This document shows, one piece after another, positions 9,046 through 17,770 of a DNA stretch of 64,000 bases; position 1 is the first letter of the stretch; the number at the start of each line of letters is the position of its first letter. A program made the translations under genes and the position numbers. Origin of the DNA: Gordonibacter sp034932485 (GTDB lineage: Bacteria > Actinomycetota > Coriobacteriia > Coriobacteriales > Eggerthellaceae); NCBI GenBank assembly GCA_034932485.1, contig JAYFOQ010000007.1:8891-72890 (forward strand). Reading direction: 5' to 3'. The notes beneath the pieces were generated by a model. It had not been told where the DNA came from. It ran no database searches and saw only the letters and a program-made list of their open reading frames with translations.

Positions 9046-9522
9046 TTATCCGTTAAATCCCTCGTCCACAACGAGAACATCCCCATCGGCAGCGGCTGTA
9101 GCCAGCTCGTCACAGCGCTCGTTTTCGGGATGCCCCGCATGACCCTTCACCCAAACGAATGTAACCTTATGGCCATTCTTGGCTGCCAGCAGACGCTTCC
9201 AGAGGTCAACGTTTTTCACGGGTTGTTTCTGAGCATTCTTCCACCCACGCTTCAACCATCCATCAACCCAATGATCGTTAAACGCCTTCACCACATATTG
9301 AGAATCGGACTGCAGTGTAACTTCACAGGGACACTTGAGGGCTTCCAGAGCGGCAATGGCCCCCATCAGCTCCATACGATTATTCGTTGTACGAAGATAA
9401 CCCTGAGACAACTCGCGTTGATGGATACGCCCTTGCCCGTCGGTAAAGCGCAGTACCGCACCGTAACCGCCGGGACCCGGGTTCCCCCGCGCCGACCCGT
9501 CGGTGAATATCTCGACCTGCAT
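9046..9522 (-). CDS. rnhA: Ribonuclease HI
   Basis: A 158-residue RNase H that cuts RNA in RNA-DNA hybrids. The four acidic catalytic residues are visible: Asp in FTDGSARGNPG, Glu in NRMELMGA, Asp in QSDSQYV and Asp in ENERCDELA, and the basic handle region is present (DGWLKRGWKNAQK). The ATG at 9522 is chosen because AAAGGG is 7 bases upstream; another ATG at 9528 would leave almost no spacing. It follows the LuxR gene by about 70 bases and may be cotranscribed. Confidence 0.93.
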   Translation of the reverse strand: MQVEIFTDGSARGNPGPGGYGAVLRFTDGQGRIHQRELSQGYLRTTNNRMELMGAIAALEALKCPCEVTLQSDSQYVVKAFNDHWVDGWLKRGWKNAQKQPVKNVDLWKRLLAAKNGHKVTFVWVKGHAGHPENERCDELATAAADGDVLVVDEGFNG

Positions 9523-9591
9523 GCGCATACCCTTTCGCCAAATCCTTCTGTTTCGGCCGGTTATCATACCACGAGGAAGGGGCTGGGCCGC

Positions 9592-11097
9592 CTAGTTCCA
9601 AATGAGGTCCATCATCTCCTGGCGATCATGCACCTCCATCTTCGCATAGATATGCGACACGTGCGTTTTCACGGTGCTGCCAGACAAAACAAGTTCGTCT
9701 TGGATAAATGCGCGCGTGCGGCCCTGAGCCAGCAGGACGAACACCTCCGTCTCGCGCGGTGACAACCCATAGCGCCCAGCCATAGCCAAACAGGTATCGA
9801 CGACAGTTTTCGTCAGAGGAGTTTCAGCTTCCCCTCCGCCTACAGAAACATCGTCCTGCAGTTGGTCTCCAACGCTACCATCCGTACGACGACGCGCACT
9901 GAACCAGGAAGCATACAGGATGCCGATCACCAAGACGTAGGTCGCCAACATCACCAACAGCGTGTCAACGATGCTTGCGTGGCCGAGCAGAATGACCCAA
10001 GCTATCGAAGCGACGGCGTACAGCGCTGCCGCAAAACCAATCACCCGATACGAAGGTGTTCTCAGAATCTCTAAGGCTGCCGCTGTCACCGCCCAAAATA
10101 ACAAGTGCGCAAAAAGCTCATCCACTTGGATAACGTCGGTCAGAAAGGTAAGGGTAGCTCCTTCGGGATTCGCCTGAATAGCCACTACAAACAGCCCTAA
10201 CAAGATGAGCAGTAATGCTGGCTGGAACCGAATAGCCAACGAGCGATCTGCGGTAAGTATAAGCAGGCCATAGGCAAACACCGACACACAGAGAGCAGGA
10301 ACAACGAAACCAGTGAGCCACGGTACGATAGTCGACACACTCGCGTTCGTGTTGCCCCACATGCCCAAGTAGCTGACCGAGCGAATGACTGCCAGCGTCA
10401 CCGCCGATGTGACCATAAGCAGGTAGGCGGTGCGCCGGTCGCCCTGCATCGCACCAGCTGCTAGCCGAGGAAGCACGGGTACGCCGAACACCGTACGTGC
10501 GTGCATGTGAACACCGTTCACATGCGAATCCCTTCGCGCCAAGGCACAGCATGCCTCAAAAACGAACGCAGAAGCAATGGGGGCAGCAATCGCAACCATC
10601 ACCTGCACCTCAGGATGAGCAAACGCACTCAAAGCCATGAGGATAGGCAGCTTTACTATAAGTCCACCAGCGATACTTACAACCGTACACGAAAAGCCCT
10701 GCGTTCTACCAAGCAGTAAGATATAGCGAGCAACAAGCCACAAATAGCAGAGACCCGCAACAAATAACCCACCAACCGCAAGCATGGCGGGGTCAAAAAA
10801 CGTTTGATGGTACGACAGCCCAAAGCAAGTCGTGCCCGCTGCCGCCAACAACGGCAACACGAAGCGAAGCATACCGTCAGCTCGCTTGATGGCACGCGGT
10901 GCAATCAGGTAAGCAACCGCCATTACTAGAATGCCAGCCAAAAAGAACAAACGCGGGTTTAACCACGCCTCCATCCCCACCGCCGACGAGAGAAAGCCTA
11001 AGGTATGGCCCATAAGCGTACACCAGACCAGGTTAAACCCCAGCCCACATGACGCCAATAATCCGCAGCGTGATATACGCAACCCCTTGGCCACCAC
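9592..11097 (-). CDS. LuxR-type regulator with 12-helix membrane domain
   Basis: The N-terminal ~410 residues hold about 12 predicted membrane helices. The C-terminal ~65 residues are a LuxR helix-turn-helix (LSPRETEVFVLLAQG, then SGSTVKTHVSHIYAKM). This architecture is common and greatly expanded in Eggerthellaceae, where members control neighbouring respiratory or catechol-metabolism genes. Here the neighbour is the divergent cytochrome pair at 11485-14378, its probable target. The start is uncertain: GTG at 11097 follows GGGGAG at about 11 bases; ATG at 11133 and TTG at 11154 are in frame but have poor ribosome-binding sites. The ligand sensed by the membrane domain is unknown. Confidence 0.85.
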   Translation of the reverse strand: MVAKGLRISRCGLLASCGLGFNLVWCTLMGHTLGFLSSAVGMEAWLNPRLFFLAGILVMAVAYLIAPRAIKRADGMLRFVLPLLAAAGTTCFGLSYHQTFFDPAMLAVGGLFVAGLCYLWLVARYILLLGRTQGFSCTVVSIAGGLIVKLPILMALSAFAHPEVQVMVAIAAPIASAFVFEACCALARRDSHVNGVHMHARTVFGVPVLPRLAAGAMQGDRRTAYLLMVTSAVTLAVIRSVSYLGMWGNTNASVSTIVPWLTGFVVPALCVSVFAYGLLILTADRSLAIRFQPALLLILLGLFVVAIQANPEGATLTFLTDVIQVDELFAHLLFWAVTAAALEILRTPSYRVIGFAAALYAVASIAWVILLGHASIVDTLLVMLATYVLVIGILYASWFSARRRTDGSVGDQLQDDVSVGGGEAETPLTKTVVDTCLAMAGRYGLSPRETEVFVLLAQGRTRAFIQDELVLSGSTVKTHVSHIYAKMEVHDRQEMMDLIWN

Positions 11098-11198
11098 TGT
11101 ACGATTCGCTCCCCTTCGGCCGCTGAGTCTCATCCCTTGCTGCGCCGAGCGCAACCGTCGCCATTATGACACGATCCGCGCCTCCACGCACCTTCTTG

Positions 11199-11230
11199 GT
11201 TGATAATTGCAGGCCGAATGATATCTCAAC
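11199..11230. promoter_or_regulatory. Imperfect inverted repeat between LuxR gene and cytochrome operon
   Basis: Arms GTTGATA (11199-11205) and TATCtCAAC (11222-11230) surround a GC-rich centre in the 387-base divergent gap 11098-11484. TTGA-type -35-like hexamers fall on both strands here, so it may be the operator/promoter hub for the LuxR gene and its target. No other element was recognised in the gap. Confidence 0.35.
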
Positions 11231-11484
11231 CGGAAAGAACAGGATATCGCCCAAAGTGTCCGATACCCCATTCATCTGGAATAACATAAATAGGCCCCCT
11301 GGGTGATAGGAGCCATACAGCACAGCACCTACCATGGACGAAGCATCGCGCAACCGTGTCGCACGAGGAAGGAAGGAGGTACGTCGGACACGACACAGAC
11401 GCAAGGAAGCCACGCTTTTGCGGCACCACATTGCGCCTCAATGCGACCGCTACAACCTATTGCCAAAGCAAGGAAGGGGGATCT

Positions 11485-13284
11485 ATGCGCGCCAAAACAA
11501 CCATTGTCACCGCCGCAGTCTGCCTCGTATGTGCAGCCAGCCTCGTCGCCGGATGCACACCTAAGCAGTCGGACACAGCTCCGAAACCAACTAAAAGCGA
11601 CGGGACTGCAAGCCAAGAAACCACACTGACACCCGAAGAGCAGGCCGTCATCAACGGCGCCGAAGGCACCACAAACAACGACATCAACGAAGAATTCTAC
11701 CCCGGTAAAGAGTACCTCGACGGACTCTGGGACAAATGGGACATGATTGCCACCGAGTACGCACCCGAAATTCGCACGCTGCCGAACGGACAAATGGTGC
11801 AACGCACTCCCACTGAGTACGAGGTGAACCCAGATGCCTGGCAGATTCAAGCTGGCAGCAACTCCTACAACACCTACTGGCTCGATGCCGACAACCGTGG
11901 CTGCGAGTCGTGCCACGCCGACTTAAATGCGGTGCTGAAAAATATGAACTACGAGCACCCCATCGCCTGGAACGACGAGCTAGACAGCAAGACCACGCTG
12001 CAGCAATGCCTGTTCTGTCATTCGTACGCTCCCGGCTACATTGCGAAGCAGTACGAATTCGGCACGCTCATGCACGCCATCCATTCCGGCAAGCGCGCCG
12101 GGAGCAAGTTTACGACCGAATACGAAGGCGACTGTATGTCCTGCCACAACGCCACCGAGAACGGTGCCGGGATGGAGTTGTGGGACCTGACGAAGTACAC
12201 GCGCCTGTGGGGCATCAACGACGTGGAGAATGTCCAAGGCGAGTTCAAGACCGACCAGACTATGACCCAGACCCAGGATGGCGTGTTCTCGTATGACTGG
12301 ATGCATGCCTATTACGACAACATGCGCCACGGCGCCGGCGTAAATGGCCTGAATCTGGACATGCCGCAGAGCCTGTTCAACGAATGGACCATCACCGTCA
12401 ATGGCAACGTAGGCAAAGAATACACCGCCAAACTGCCCGACCTTATCAAGGAAGCCGAAGCAGCCGGCGTCGTGGTGAACAAGACATCCAAGATGGTATG
12501 CAACTGGAACCCCGTCGGTGGCGGTGGTGTCACAAACACTGAGATCACCGGCATCCCTGTAAGCTGGCTGGTCGAGAAAGCCGGAGGCGCCAAAGACGGT
12601 ACGACGGGCGTAAAAGCCCTGCGCGCCGACGGTAGCTCAAAACGCGCCTTCGCCAAGGATAAGCTGGATGCAGGCGAAGCATTGCTTGTGTACAAGATCG
12701 GCGGCGAGTACCTAGATGCAACGCGTGGCTATCCATGCACGAACTGGGTCGAAGGTGTCGATGCGCAGATCAACTCCAAGCAAGTGGACACCTACAATGT
12801 CACCAACGAGGACATCGACTACACCGACAAGTGGGCTGGCACGCCTAACGGTTGGCAAAACGAGGCCAAGGTGCCCATGAACAAGCCCAACGCCACTATC
12901 TTCGGCGTACCCGACGGCCTGATCGTGCAGAATGGCCAGCCCTACACATTCAACGGCTTCGTGGATGCCTATGACGAGAAAATCGCCAGCGTGGAATTCT
13001 CCATGGATCGCGGCGAAACCTGGACAAAGTACGACATCGCCGACATGGACCGGAACAAGATGCTGTGGTGGACCTACACCTACAAACCGGAATTGGAGGG
13101 TGCCTACTGTCTAACCATCCGCGCCACTACCGAAAGCGGCATGACCAGCTTCGAAACCCAGACCGTTATGTTCAACGCCAAAGACAAGATGCCCAGCGCC
13201 GAAGAAACCACCGTGCTGAAAACCGCAGGGTTGGTACCGGCTAAGATCGAAACTACGGCAACCGACAACAGCAACAAGAAATAA
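11485..13284 (+). CDS. Tri-haem cytochrome c lipoprotein fused to a sulfite-oxidase-fold domain
   Basis: A 599-residue surface lipoprotein. The signal peptide ends in lipobox LVAGC (Cys about 24). Three CxxCH haem-c sites lie near residues 140, 175 and 217 (CESCH, CLFCH, CMSCH). Residues ~300-440 resemble the oxidoreductase molybdopterin-binding (sulfite-oxidase) fold, retaining a Cys in KMVCNWNP, and ~475-580 the Ig-like SUOX dimerisation domain (VEFSMDRGETWTKYD). The usual HGxP...R cofactor-binding stretch appears as RGYPCTN, and there is no twin-arginine signal, so Moco may be absent. It is probably part of an extracytoplasmic electron-transfer chain. ATG at 11485 follows AAGGAAGGGGG. The second gene starts 11 bases downstream. 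Confidence 0.8.
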   Translation: MRAKTTIVTAAVCLVCAASLVAGCTPKQSDTAPKPTKSDGTASQETTLTPEEQAVINGAEGTTNNDINEEFYPGKEYLDGLWDKWDMIATEYAPEIRTLPNGQMVQRTPTEYEVNPDAWQIQAGSNSYNTYWLDADNRGCESCHADLNAVLKNMNYEHPIAWNDELDSKTTLQQCLFCHSYAPGYIAKQYEFGTLMHAIHSGKRAGSKFTTEYEGDCMSCHNATENGAGMELWDLTKYTRLWGINDVENVQGEFKTDQTMTQTQDGVFSYDWMHAYYDNMRHGAGVNGLNLDMPQSLFNEWTITVNGNVGKEYTAKLPDLIKEAEAAGVVVNKTSKMVCNWNPVGGGGVTNTEITGIPVSWLVEKAGGAKDGTTGVKALRADGSSKRAFAKDKLDAGEALLVYKIGGEYLDATRGYPCTNWVEGVDAQINSKQVDTYNVTNEDIDYTDKWAGTPNGWQNEAKVPMNKPNATIFGVPDGLIVQNGQPYTFNGFVDAYDEKIASVEFSMDRGETWTKYDIADMDRNKMLWWTYTYKPELEGAYCLTIRATTESGMTSFETQTVMFNAKDKMPSAEETTVLKTAGLVPAKIETTATDNSNKK

Positions 13285-13295
13285 GGGGGGCAACC

Positions 13296-14378
13296 ATGAC
13301 GTTCAAAAAACCTTTGAAGATAGCCTCTGGCGTAGCGGGTAGCGCACTCCTGATGTTCGGAGCCACCACCGCTCTCGCCTCTCCCCTCACACAGGGTGGC
13401 GGCACCCAGGACGAAGCTACCAACACCACACAAGTCGTTAACGGCAACGAGGTGGCCGCCCATTGGCTCGATGCCGATGCGGGCACCTATGTACCCGTCG
13501 CCAACCTGCAGGGAACCTTCACATTCAACCAAGAAGGCACCACACCCAACGACGAGCTGTTCAATGTGTTCGGAACCGCGCTGACCAGCATGTGCTCCAA
13601 GCCCGCAAGCGAGTTCATGGACGAGCAGGGCGGTGTTGCCAACTTCTATTTGAACGTAGGCGGCAATATCAAGAAAACGTTTACTATCGACGTGCGCGAC
13701 TTAGCCAAAGATGCTAGCCAAGAAACTATGATGGCCTGCTCGTGCGCTACTGGCGCACCCTTCGGACAAGCCGCCGTCATGGGCGTACCACTATCTGCCG
13801 TGGTAGAGATGGCCGATATGGAAGACGGCGTGAACGCTATCACCGCTTACGGTGCCGACGGCTACGGCCAAACGTTACCGCTGCAGTACGCACTGGAGAA
13901 AAAAGCTCTGCTGGTCTACCAGGTAAACGGCGAGGAGCTTACTCCTGCCGACGGAACCAGTCTACAACTATGGATGCCTGAAACGGTGGCCAGCTACTTC
14001 ACGCGCAATATCGTGAACATCGAGCTGACTCAGCACGACGGCGACCTAGGCGTACAGCAGGTCGACCCGAGCTACCGCAACAAGGTGAACATCCTGAACT
14101 ACTCCGACTCGTGTACGTTCAAGGCAGGCGACAAGATCACATTCGAGGGCGTAGCCGACGACTTGGGCAGCCCCATTACCGCTATCGAGTTCTCGTTCGA
14201 CAACGGTGCCACCTGGACGTCGTGCGCTACGGACGGCGCCACGGCCGACAAATGGGTGAACTGGCAGTTCACTACCTCCTTCGACCAAAAAGGCGACCAT
14301 CGCATGACCGTGCGCGCCAAGACGGCCGACGACGTGGTGTCGCCGCTCGCGGCAACGCTGCTGTTCGAAGTGGTATAG
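13296..14378 (+). CDS. Exported sulfite-oxidase-fold protein without haem
   Basis: A 360-residue exported protein with a Sec-type signal peptide ending near residue 29 (TTALASP). It repeats the SUOX-fold plus Ig-like arrangement of the gene before it: MMACSCATG holds the Cys equivalent to the Mo ligand, and IEFSFDNGATWTSC marks the dimerisation domain. The HG..R cofactor-phosphate motif of true family enzymes is replaced by ADGTSLQL, and no Tat motif is seen, so an enzymatic molybdenum centre is doubtful. It is in an operon with the tri-haem lipoprotein (11-base gap, GGGGGG ribosome-binding site) and may form a complex with it. Confidence 0.8.
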   Translation: MTFKKPLKIASGVAGSALLMFGATTALASPLTQGGGTQDEATNTTQVVNGNEVAAHWLDADAGTYVPVANLQGTFTFNQEGTTPNDELFNVFGTALTSMCSKPASEFMDEQGGVANFYLNVGGNIKKTFTIDVRDLAKDASQETMMACSCATGAPFGQAAVMGVPLSAVVEMADMEDGVNAITAYGADGYGQTLPLQYALEKKALLVYQVNGEELTPADGTSLQLWMPETVASYFTRNIVNIELTQHDGDLGVQQVDPSYRNKVNILNYSDSCTFKAGDKITFEGVADDLGSPITAIEFSFDNGATWTSCATDGATADKWVNWQFTTSFDQKGDHRMTVRAKTADDVVSPLAATLLFEVV

Positions 14379-14449
14379 AAACCGCCGCACTATCGTTTAA
14401 GGTAGTCATTTACTCCATCGCGAAAGCGACGGCGAAAGAACCTTCGTTA

Positions 14450-14476
14450 GGGGGCTGTATAAAAGATACAGCCCCC
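14450..14476. terminator. Bidirectional intrinsic terminator
   Basis: Perfect 11-base arms GGGGGCTGTAT and ATACAGCCCCC with a 5-base loop lie between the convergent SUOX-fold gene and the MetRS gene. AT-rich sequence follows in the plus direction. Confidence 0.8.
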
Positions 14477-14482
14477 TAGCAT

Positions 14483-16537
14483 TTATTTATACTGGCTTGG
14501 GTGTTTTTCAAAAAAGTCGAACCGTGGAGGTAACTCGCGAATACGATGGCGGCCCTCGGTAATCTCACCAGCGATGCACAGCTCGTCAACATCCTCCAAA
14601 TCGTAGTTCCAGCTAAAGAAGTCGTCGAACTCAAAGCTAAGATAATCGCAGATTTTCTCACAGCCCTCAGGCACGATGGGATGCATAAGTAGCGTGGCAA
14701 TGCGCAATAGGAAGAACGAATCTACCAAGACCTGGCGACGCATTGCAACATTGTCTGTTTGCTCAACTTCGCGAATGCCGTCGCTCCAATGCTTGTTTGC
14801 AAAACGAATAAAGCCATCCATCAACGACATAACCGAATGTAGCTCGGCCTTACGCATAAGGCGGTCATAGGTAGCAAGTGTCGCGTTGGCTGTCTCGACG
14901 GCGAGTGGAGTTGGCGTACCCAGCGGCAAATAACCCTCGAAATTCTTTTGAGCCTCATAAAAGCAGCTACGAGCCAAGCGGTTGAATACGTTCGTAAGCA
15001 ACGCGCCTTCCTTCAAAACCGGATCGGCCACACGAGGATCGTCACGTTCCTTCTCGGTAGCAAGGAACGGTTTGGGTTTAAAGCCAACAGACTTCTGATC
15101 TAATCCTAGCGCCAAAAAATGCGCACGCAACTGCTCGACCGTATAGAACTCCAGCAATTCATCGGCCGTAGGTGGCTTTATCAAACCAGATGATGAAGCC
15201 TTTTTGTCGCCAAACAGAATATGGTGATTCGCTATAAGACGGGTCTGGCGCAGTGGCTCGTCGGTATCGCCCGGAACAAGAATATCGCCCGGCAACAGAG
15301 CCTCGATAAGCGCCGGTTGAGCCACGCCATAAAAATAAAGATTGTCCTGACCAATAAACTGGTAGACCTCAGCATCCTCCGAACACCACCAGTCACGCCA
15401 ACTGCCGCGTGGCATACCTCTTTCATCATTAGCTGCCATAGTAAAGGACATAGGTGCCCAAAGACTTTCGGGCCAGCACCACACGGTAAGCCCTTCGAGA
15501 CCTTCGATAACCGGAGCTTTCACGCCCCATTCGATATTGCCAGTAATACGAAACGGCACGAGTGTTTTACCGGTACGAAAGCGGATACCCGCCCGAGCCA
15601 ACACATCGCGAGCCTCATCGCGCTCGTCAATGTCTGAGAACTCAATCTCGAAACTCTGCTTGCCTCGTTCAGCCTCTCGCAACTCATGCGCAGGTAGATC
15701 GGCAGCTACCGCTTCATAATCATCGCGAAGATCATTTTTGATATAGATAACCGGAGGGGCTAAAAACTCATTCACCACCTGCGGCACAATAGCGCGTGTA
15801 CAAGAATCATCGCGAAGTTCGTCCGTACGCGCACGCAGGAATTCCGCAAACGCCGGCAAGTCGAAGTACCAGTTCTCTACCGGGCGCATCTCGGGTACAG
15901 TGCCTGTCAGCGACGACTTCGGTGCTATGAGATCTTCGGGTGCATAGCTGTGGCCTAAATCACACTCGTCGGCGTAGGCGTGCTCAGACTTACAGCCCTG
16001 CACTGGGCAATGGCCAACTACCTGACGACCATTCAGAAACGTACCCGCCTCTGTATCGTAAAACTGCAGCGTAGCACGCTTGTGCAAATGACCATTCTCG
16101 TGCAGCTTTTCTATGAATTTCTTACTGATGAGCTGATGCACATCTCCGGAATGGCCCAACCCTGAGCCCTCATAGATAGAAAGGCTTATCTGATAGGCAT
16201 CGAGTGTAGCCTTTTGGGCCTCATGGTTTCGCTGTACGTATTCCTCAATAGTACCTTCAAACTCACCAGCTTCAACTAGCTTGCGGTAACCTTCGTTTAT
16301 GGGAGATCCATAGCAGTCAGTTCCGCTGATGAAGCGCACATTGTCGCCACCAATGCGGTCGCGCAAAAAGCGTGCATAGCAATCGGCAGGCACGAACACA
16401 CCAGCGATGTGACCGAAATGCAGCGGCTTGTTGCCATACGGCATACCTGCCGTGACTACAGCCCGCTTTGGCCAGGTTACGCGCTCGTCTTCTGGAGTGG
16501 CACTGAGGGGTTTGATGCTATCGGGCGATGCTGCCAT
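14483..16537 (-). CDS. metG: Methionyl-tRNA synthetase (divergent, KMSKS altered)
   Basis: A 684-residue class I synthetase that charges tRNA-Met. The HIGH box appears as HFGH near residue 40. The zinc-knuckle region CPVQGC...YADEC with APEDLIAPKS follows the MetRS pattern, and the WCWPESLWAP region matches the Met pocket area. The KMSKS loop reads KASSS near residue 444, losing the second Lys, and an ~80-residue insertion lies before the RITGNIEWGV segment. There is no C-terminal EMAP/Trbp111 domain. It may be the main MetRS of a divergent lineage or a paralogue. The start follows GAAGGAG and overlaps the end of sppA by 20 bases. Confidence 0.85.
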   Translation of the reverse strand: MAASPDSIKPLSATPEDERVTWPKRAVVTAGMPYGNKPLHFGHIAGVFVPADCYARFLRDRIGGDNVRFISGTDCYGSPINEGYRKLVEAGEFEGTIEEYVQRNHEAQKATLDAYQISLSIYEGSGLGHSGDVHQLISKKFIEKLHENGHLHKRATLQFYDTEAGTFLNGRQVVGHCPVQGCKSEHAYADECDLGHSYAPEDLIAPKSSLTGTVPEMRPVENWYFDLPAFAEFLRARTDELRDDSCTRAIVPQVVNEFLAPPVIYIKNDLRDDYEAVAADLPAHELREAERGKQSFEIEFSDIDERDEARDVLARAGIRFRTGKTLVPFRITGNIEWGVKAPVIEGLEGLTVWCWPESLWAPMSFTMAANDERGMPRGSWRDWWCSEDAEVYQFIGQDNLYFYGVAQPALIEALLPGDILVPGDTDEPLRQTRLIANHHILFGDKKASSSGLIKPPTADELLEFYTVEQLRAHFLALGLDQKSVGFKPKPFLATEKERDDPRVADPVLKEGALLTNVFNRLARSCFYEAQKNFEGYLPLGTPTPLAVETANATLATYDRLMRKAELHSVMSLMDGFIRFANKHWSDGIREVEQTDNVAMRRQVLVDSFFLLRIATLLMHPIVPEGCEKICDYLSFEFDDFFSWNYDLEDVDELCIAGEITEGRHRIRELPPRFDFFEKHPSQYK

Positions 16538-17588
16538 CGGTTTGTTGCTCCTTCAATAATTTGGCAAGTTCGTCAATAGAAACGTTGCTTGACGATAAAA
16601 GGCTCATCAGATCAAATAAACTCGACGATTTGTCTTGAAGTATGACAGTCTTAGTCGTAAGGGTGTTCGCAAGAGCAGCCGCCTTAGCCACCGCGTCGTC
16701 TTGCGTACCCAACTCGTCCGCCAAACCATTTTCAACGGCATCCATACCCGTAAAGGTGAGGCCGGTAGCAAGAGGACGCACCTGGTCGATTGTCATACCG
16801 CGACCTTCTGCAACCGTAGCAATGAACGTCTCGTTAATCTGGGTTACCTGATTTTGGTAGTAGGCCCGCTCCTCCTCGGTAAGAGGACGGTTTCCGTAGC
16901 TAGAGTCTTTACTTTTCGAAGACGTGATAGTGTCCATGGAAATACCGAGCTTTTCATAAAGTCCCGAAAGATCGGTAATTTGCATAGCCACACCGATAGA
17001 ACCAATAGCCGTGGTCTTTGCCGTAAAAAGGTAGTCAGCCTGACTCGAAATCTCATAAGCGGCGCTTGCATTCAAAGATGCGCTTGAAACGACAACAGGC
17101 TTACCCGTCTTTTCTTTGAATTCACGAAGGTACGTAGACATCTCCTCACCCGCCGTTGCGGTACCGCCACCAGAATTAACACGCAGTACAACCGCCTTGA
17201 TATGCGCATTGTCGGCCGCAACGTCAAGCTGCGCTTTTAATCCCTCGGGGCTTGAGGTAGTGCCATCATACTGGATGGTACCATCGATAGGAATAATGCC
17301 AATCGCATCGCTTACGAGCAAATCGGCACTCGACGAAGACGACGATCCGAGAGAACCCATCGAGCTAAATGAAGAAGACACAAGAGAGGTACACGACAAC
17401 ATTCCCACAGCCATCAACACAAAAATAAGCACGATGGAAACGAGCGCAACAATCCAACCGCGGCTCTTTTTTGGCGCTTGCGGCTGCTGGTACGGCATCG
17501 GTGTATAAACCTGCTGATATGCAGCAGCTGACTGCGGCGCACTCGGCTGCTGCCAAGCTTGTTGTTGCCAATTACTATCTTGGGGCAT
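16518..17588 (-). CDS. sppA: Signal peptide peptidase SppA (short type)
   Basis: A 356-residue membrane-bound serine protease that degrades remnant signal peptides. A Gln/Pro-rich cytoplasmic N-terminus (1-45) precedes one membrane helix (about 48-70) and a Ser-rich linker. The S49 peptidase domain carries the candidate nucleophile Ser in SLNASAAYE and a candidate general-base Lys in the SSKSKDSSYGNRPLTEEE region, as in Bacillus SppA. AAGGAGG stands 6 bases before the ATG at 17588. It overlaps metG by 20 bases, so the two are probably cotranscribed. Confidence 0.9.
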   Translation of the reverse strand: MPQDSNWQQQAWQQPSAPQSAAAYQQVYTPMPYQQPQAPKKSRGWIVALVSIVLIFVLMAVGMLSCTSLVSSSFSSMGSLGSSSSSSADLLVSDAIGIIPIDGTIQYDGTTSSPEGLKAQLDVAADNAHIKAVVLRVNSGGGTATAGEEMSTYLREFKEKTGKPVVVSSASLNASAAYEISSQADYLFTAKTTAIGSIGVAMQITDLSGLYEKLGISMDTITSSKSKDSSYGNRPLTEEERAYYQNQVTQINETFIATVAEGRGMTIDQVRPLATGLTFTGMDAVENGLADELGTQDDAVAKAAALANTLTTKTVILQDKSSSLFDLMSLLSSSNVSIDELAKLLKEQQTDGSIAR

Positions 17589-17770
17589 ACGTACCTCCTT
17601 GTCGGACAGAAACTCATCTTGCCTTGGCAGGGGCAGCAAGCCCATTGCTAAAACGAGCTACGCCGTTATTATAAGGCAGACTCCGTACCGCTCACGTGAC
17701 GGACGTTTGACGGATAACCTTGCCTTACCCTAGCAATAAAGCCTACCAGAACAAAACGGTGAGTGCCCCC

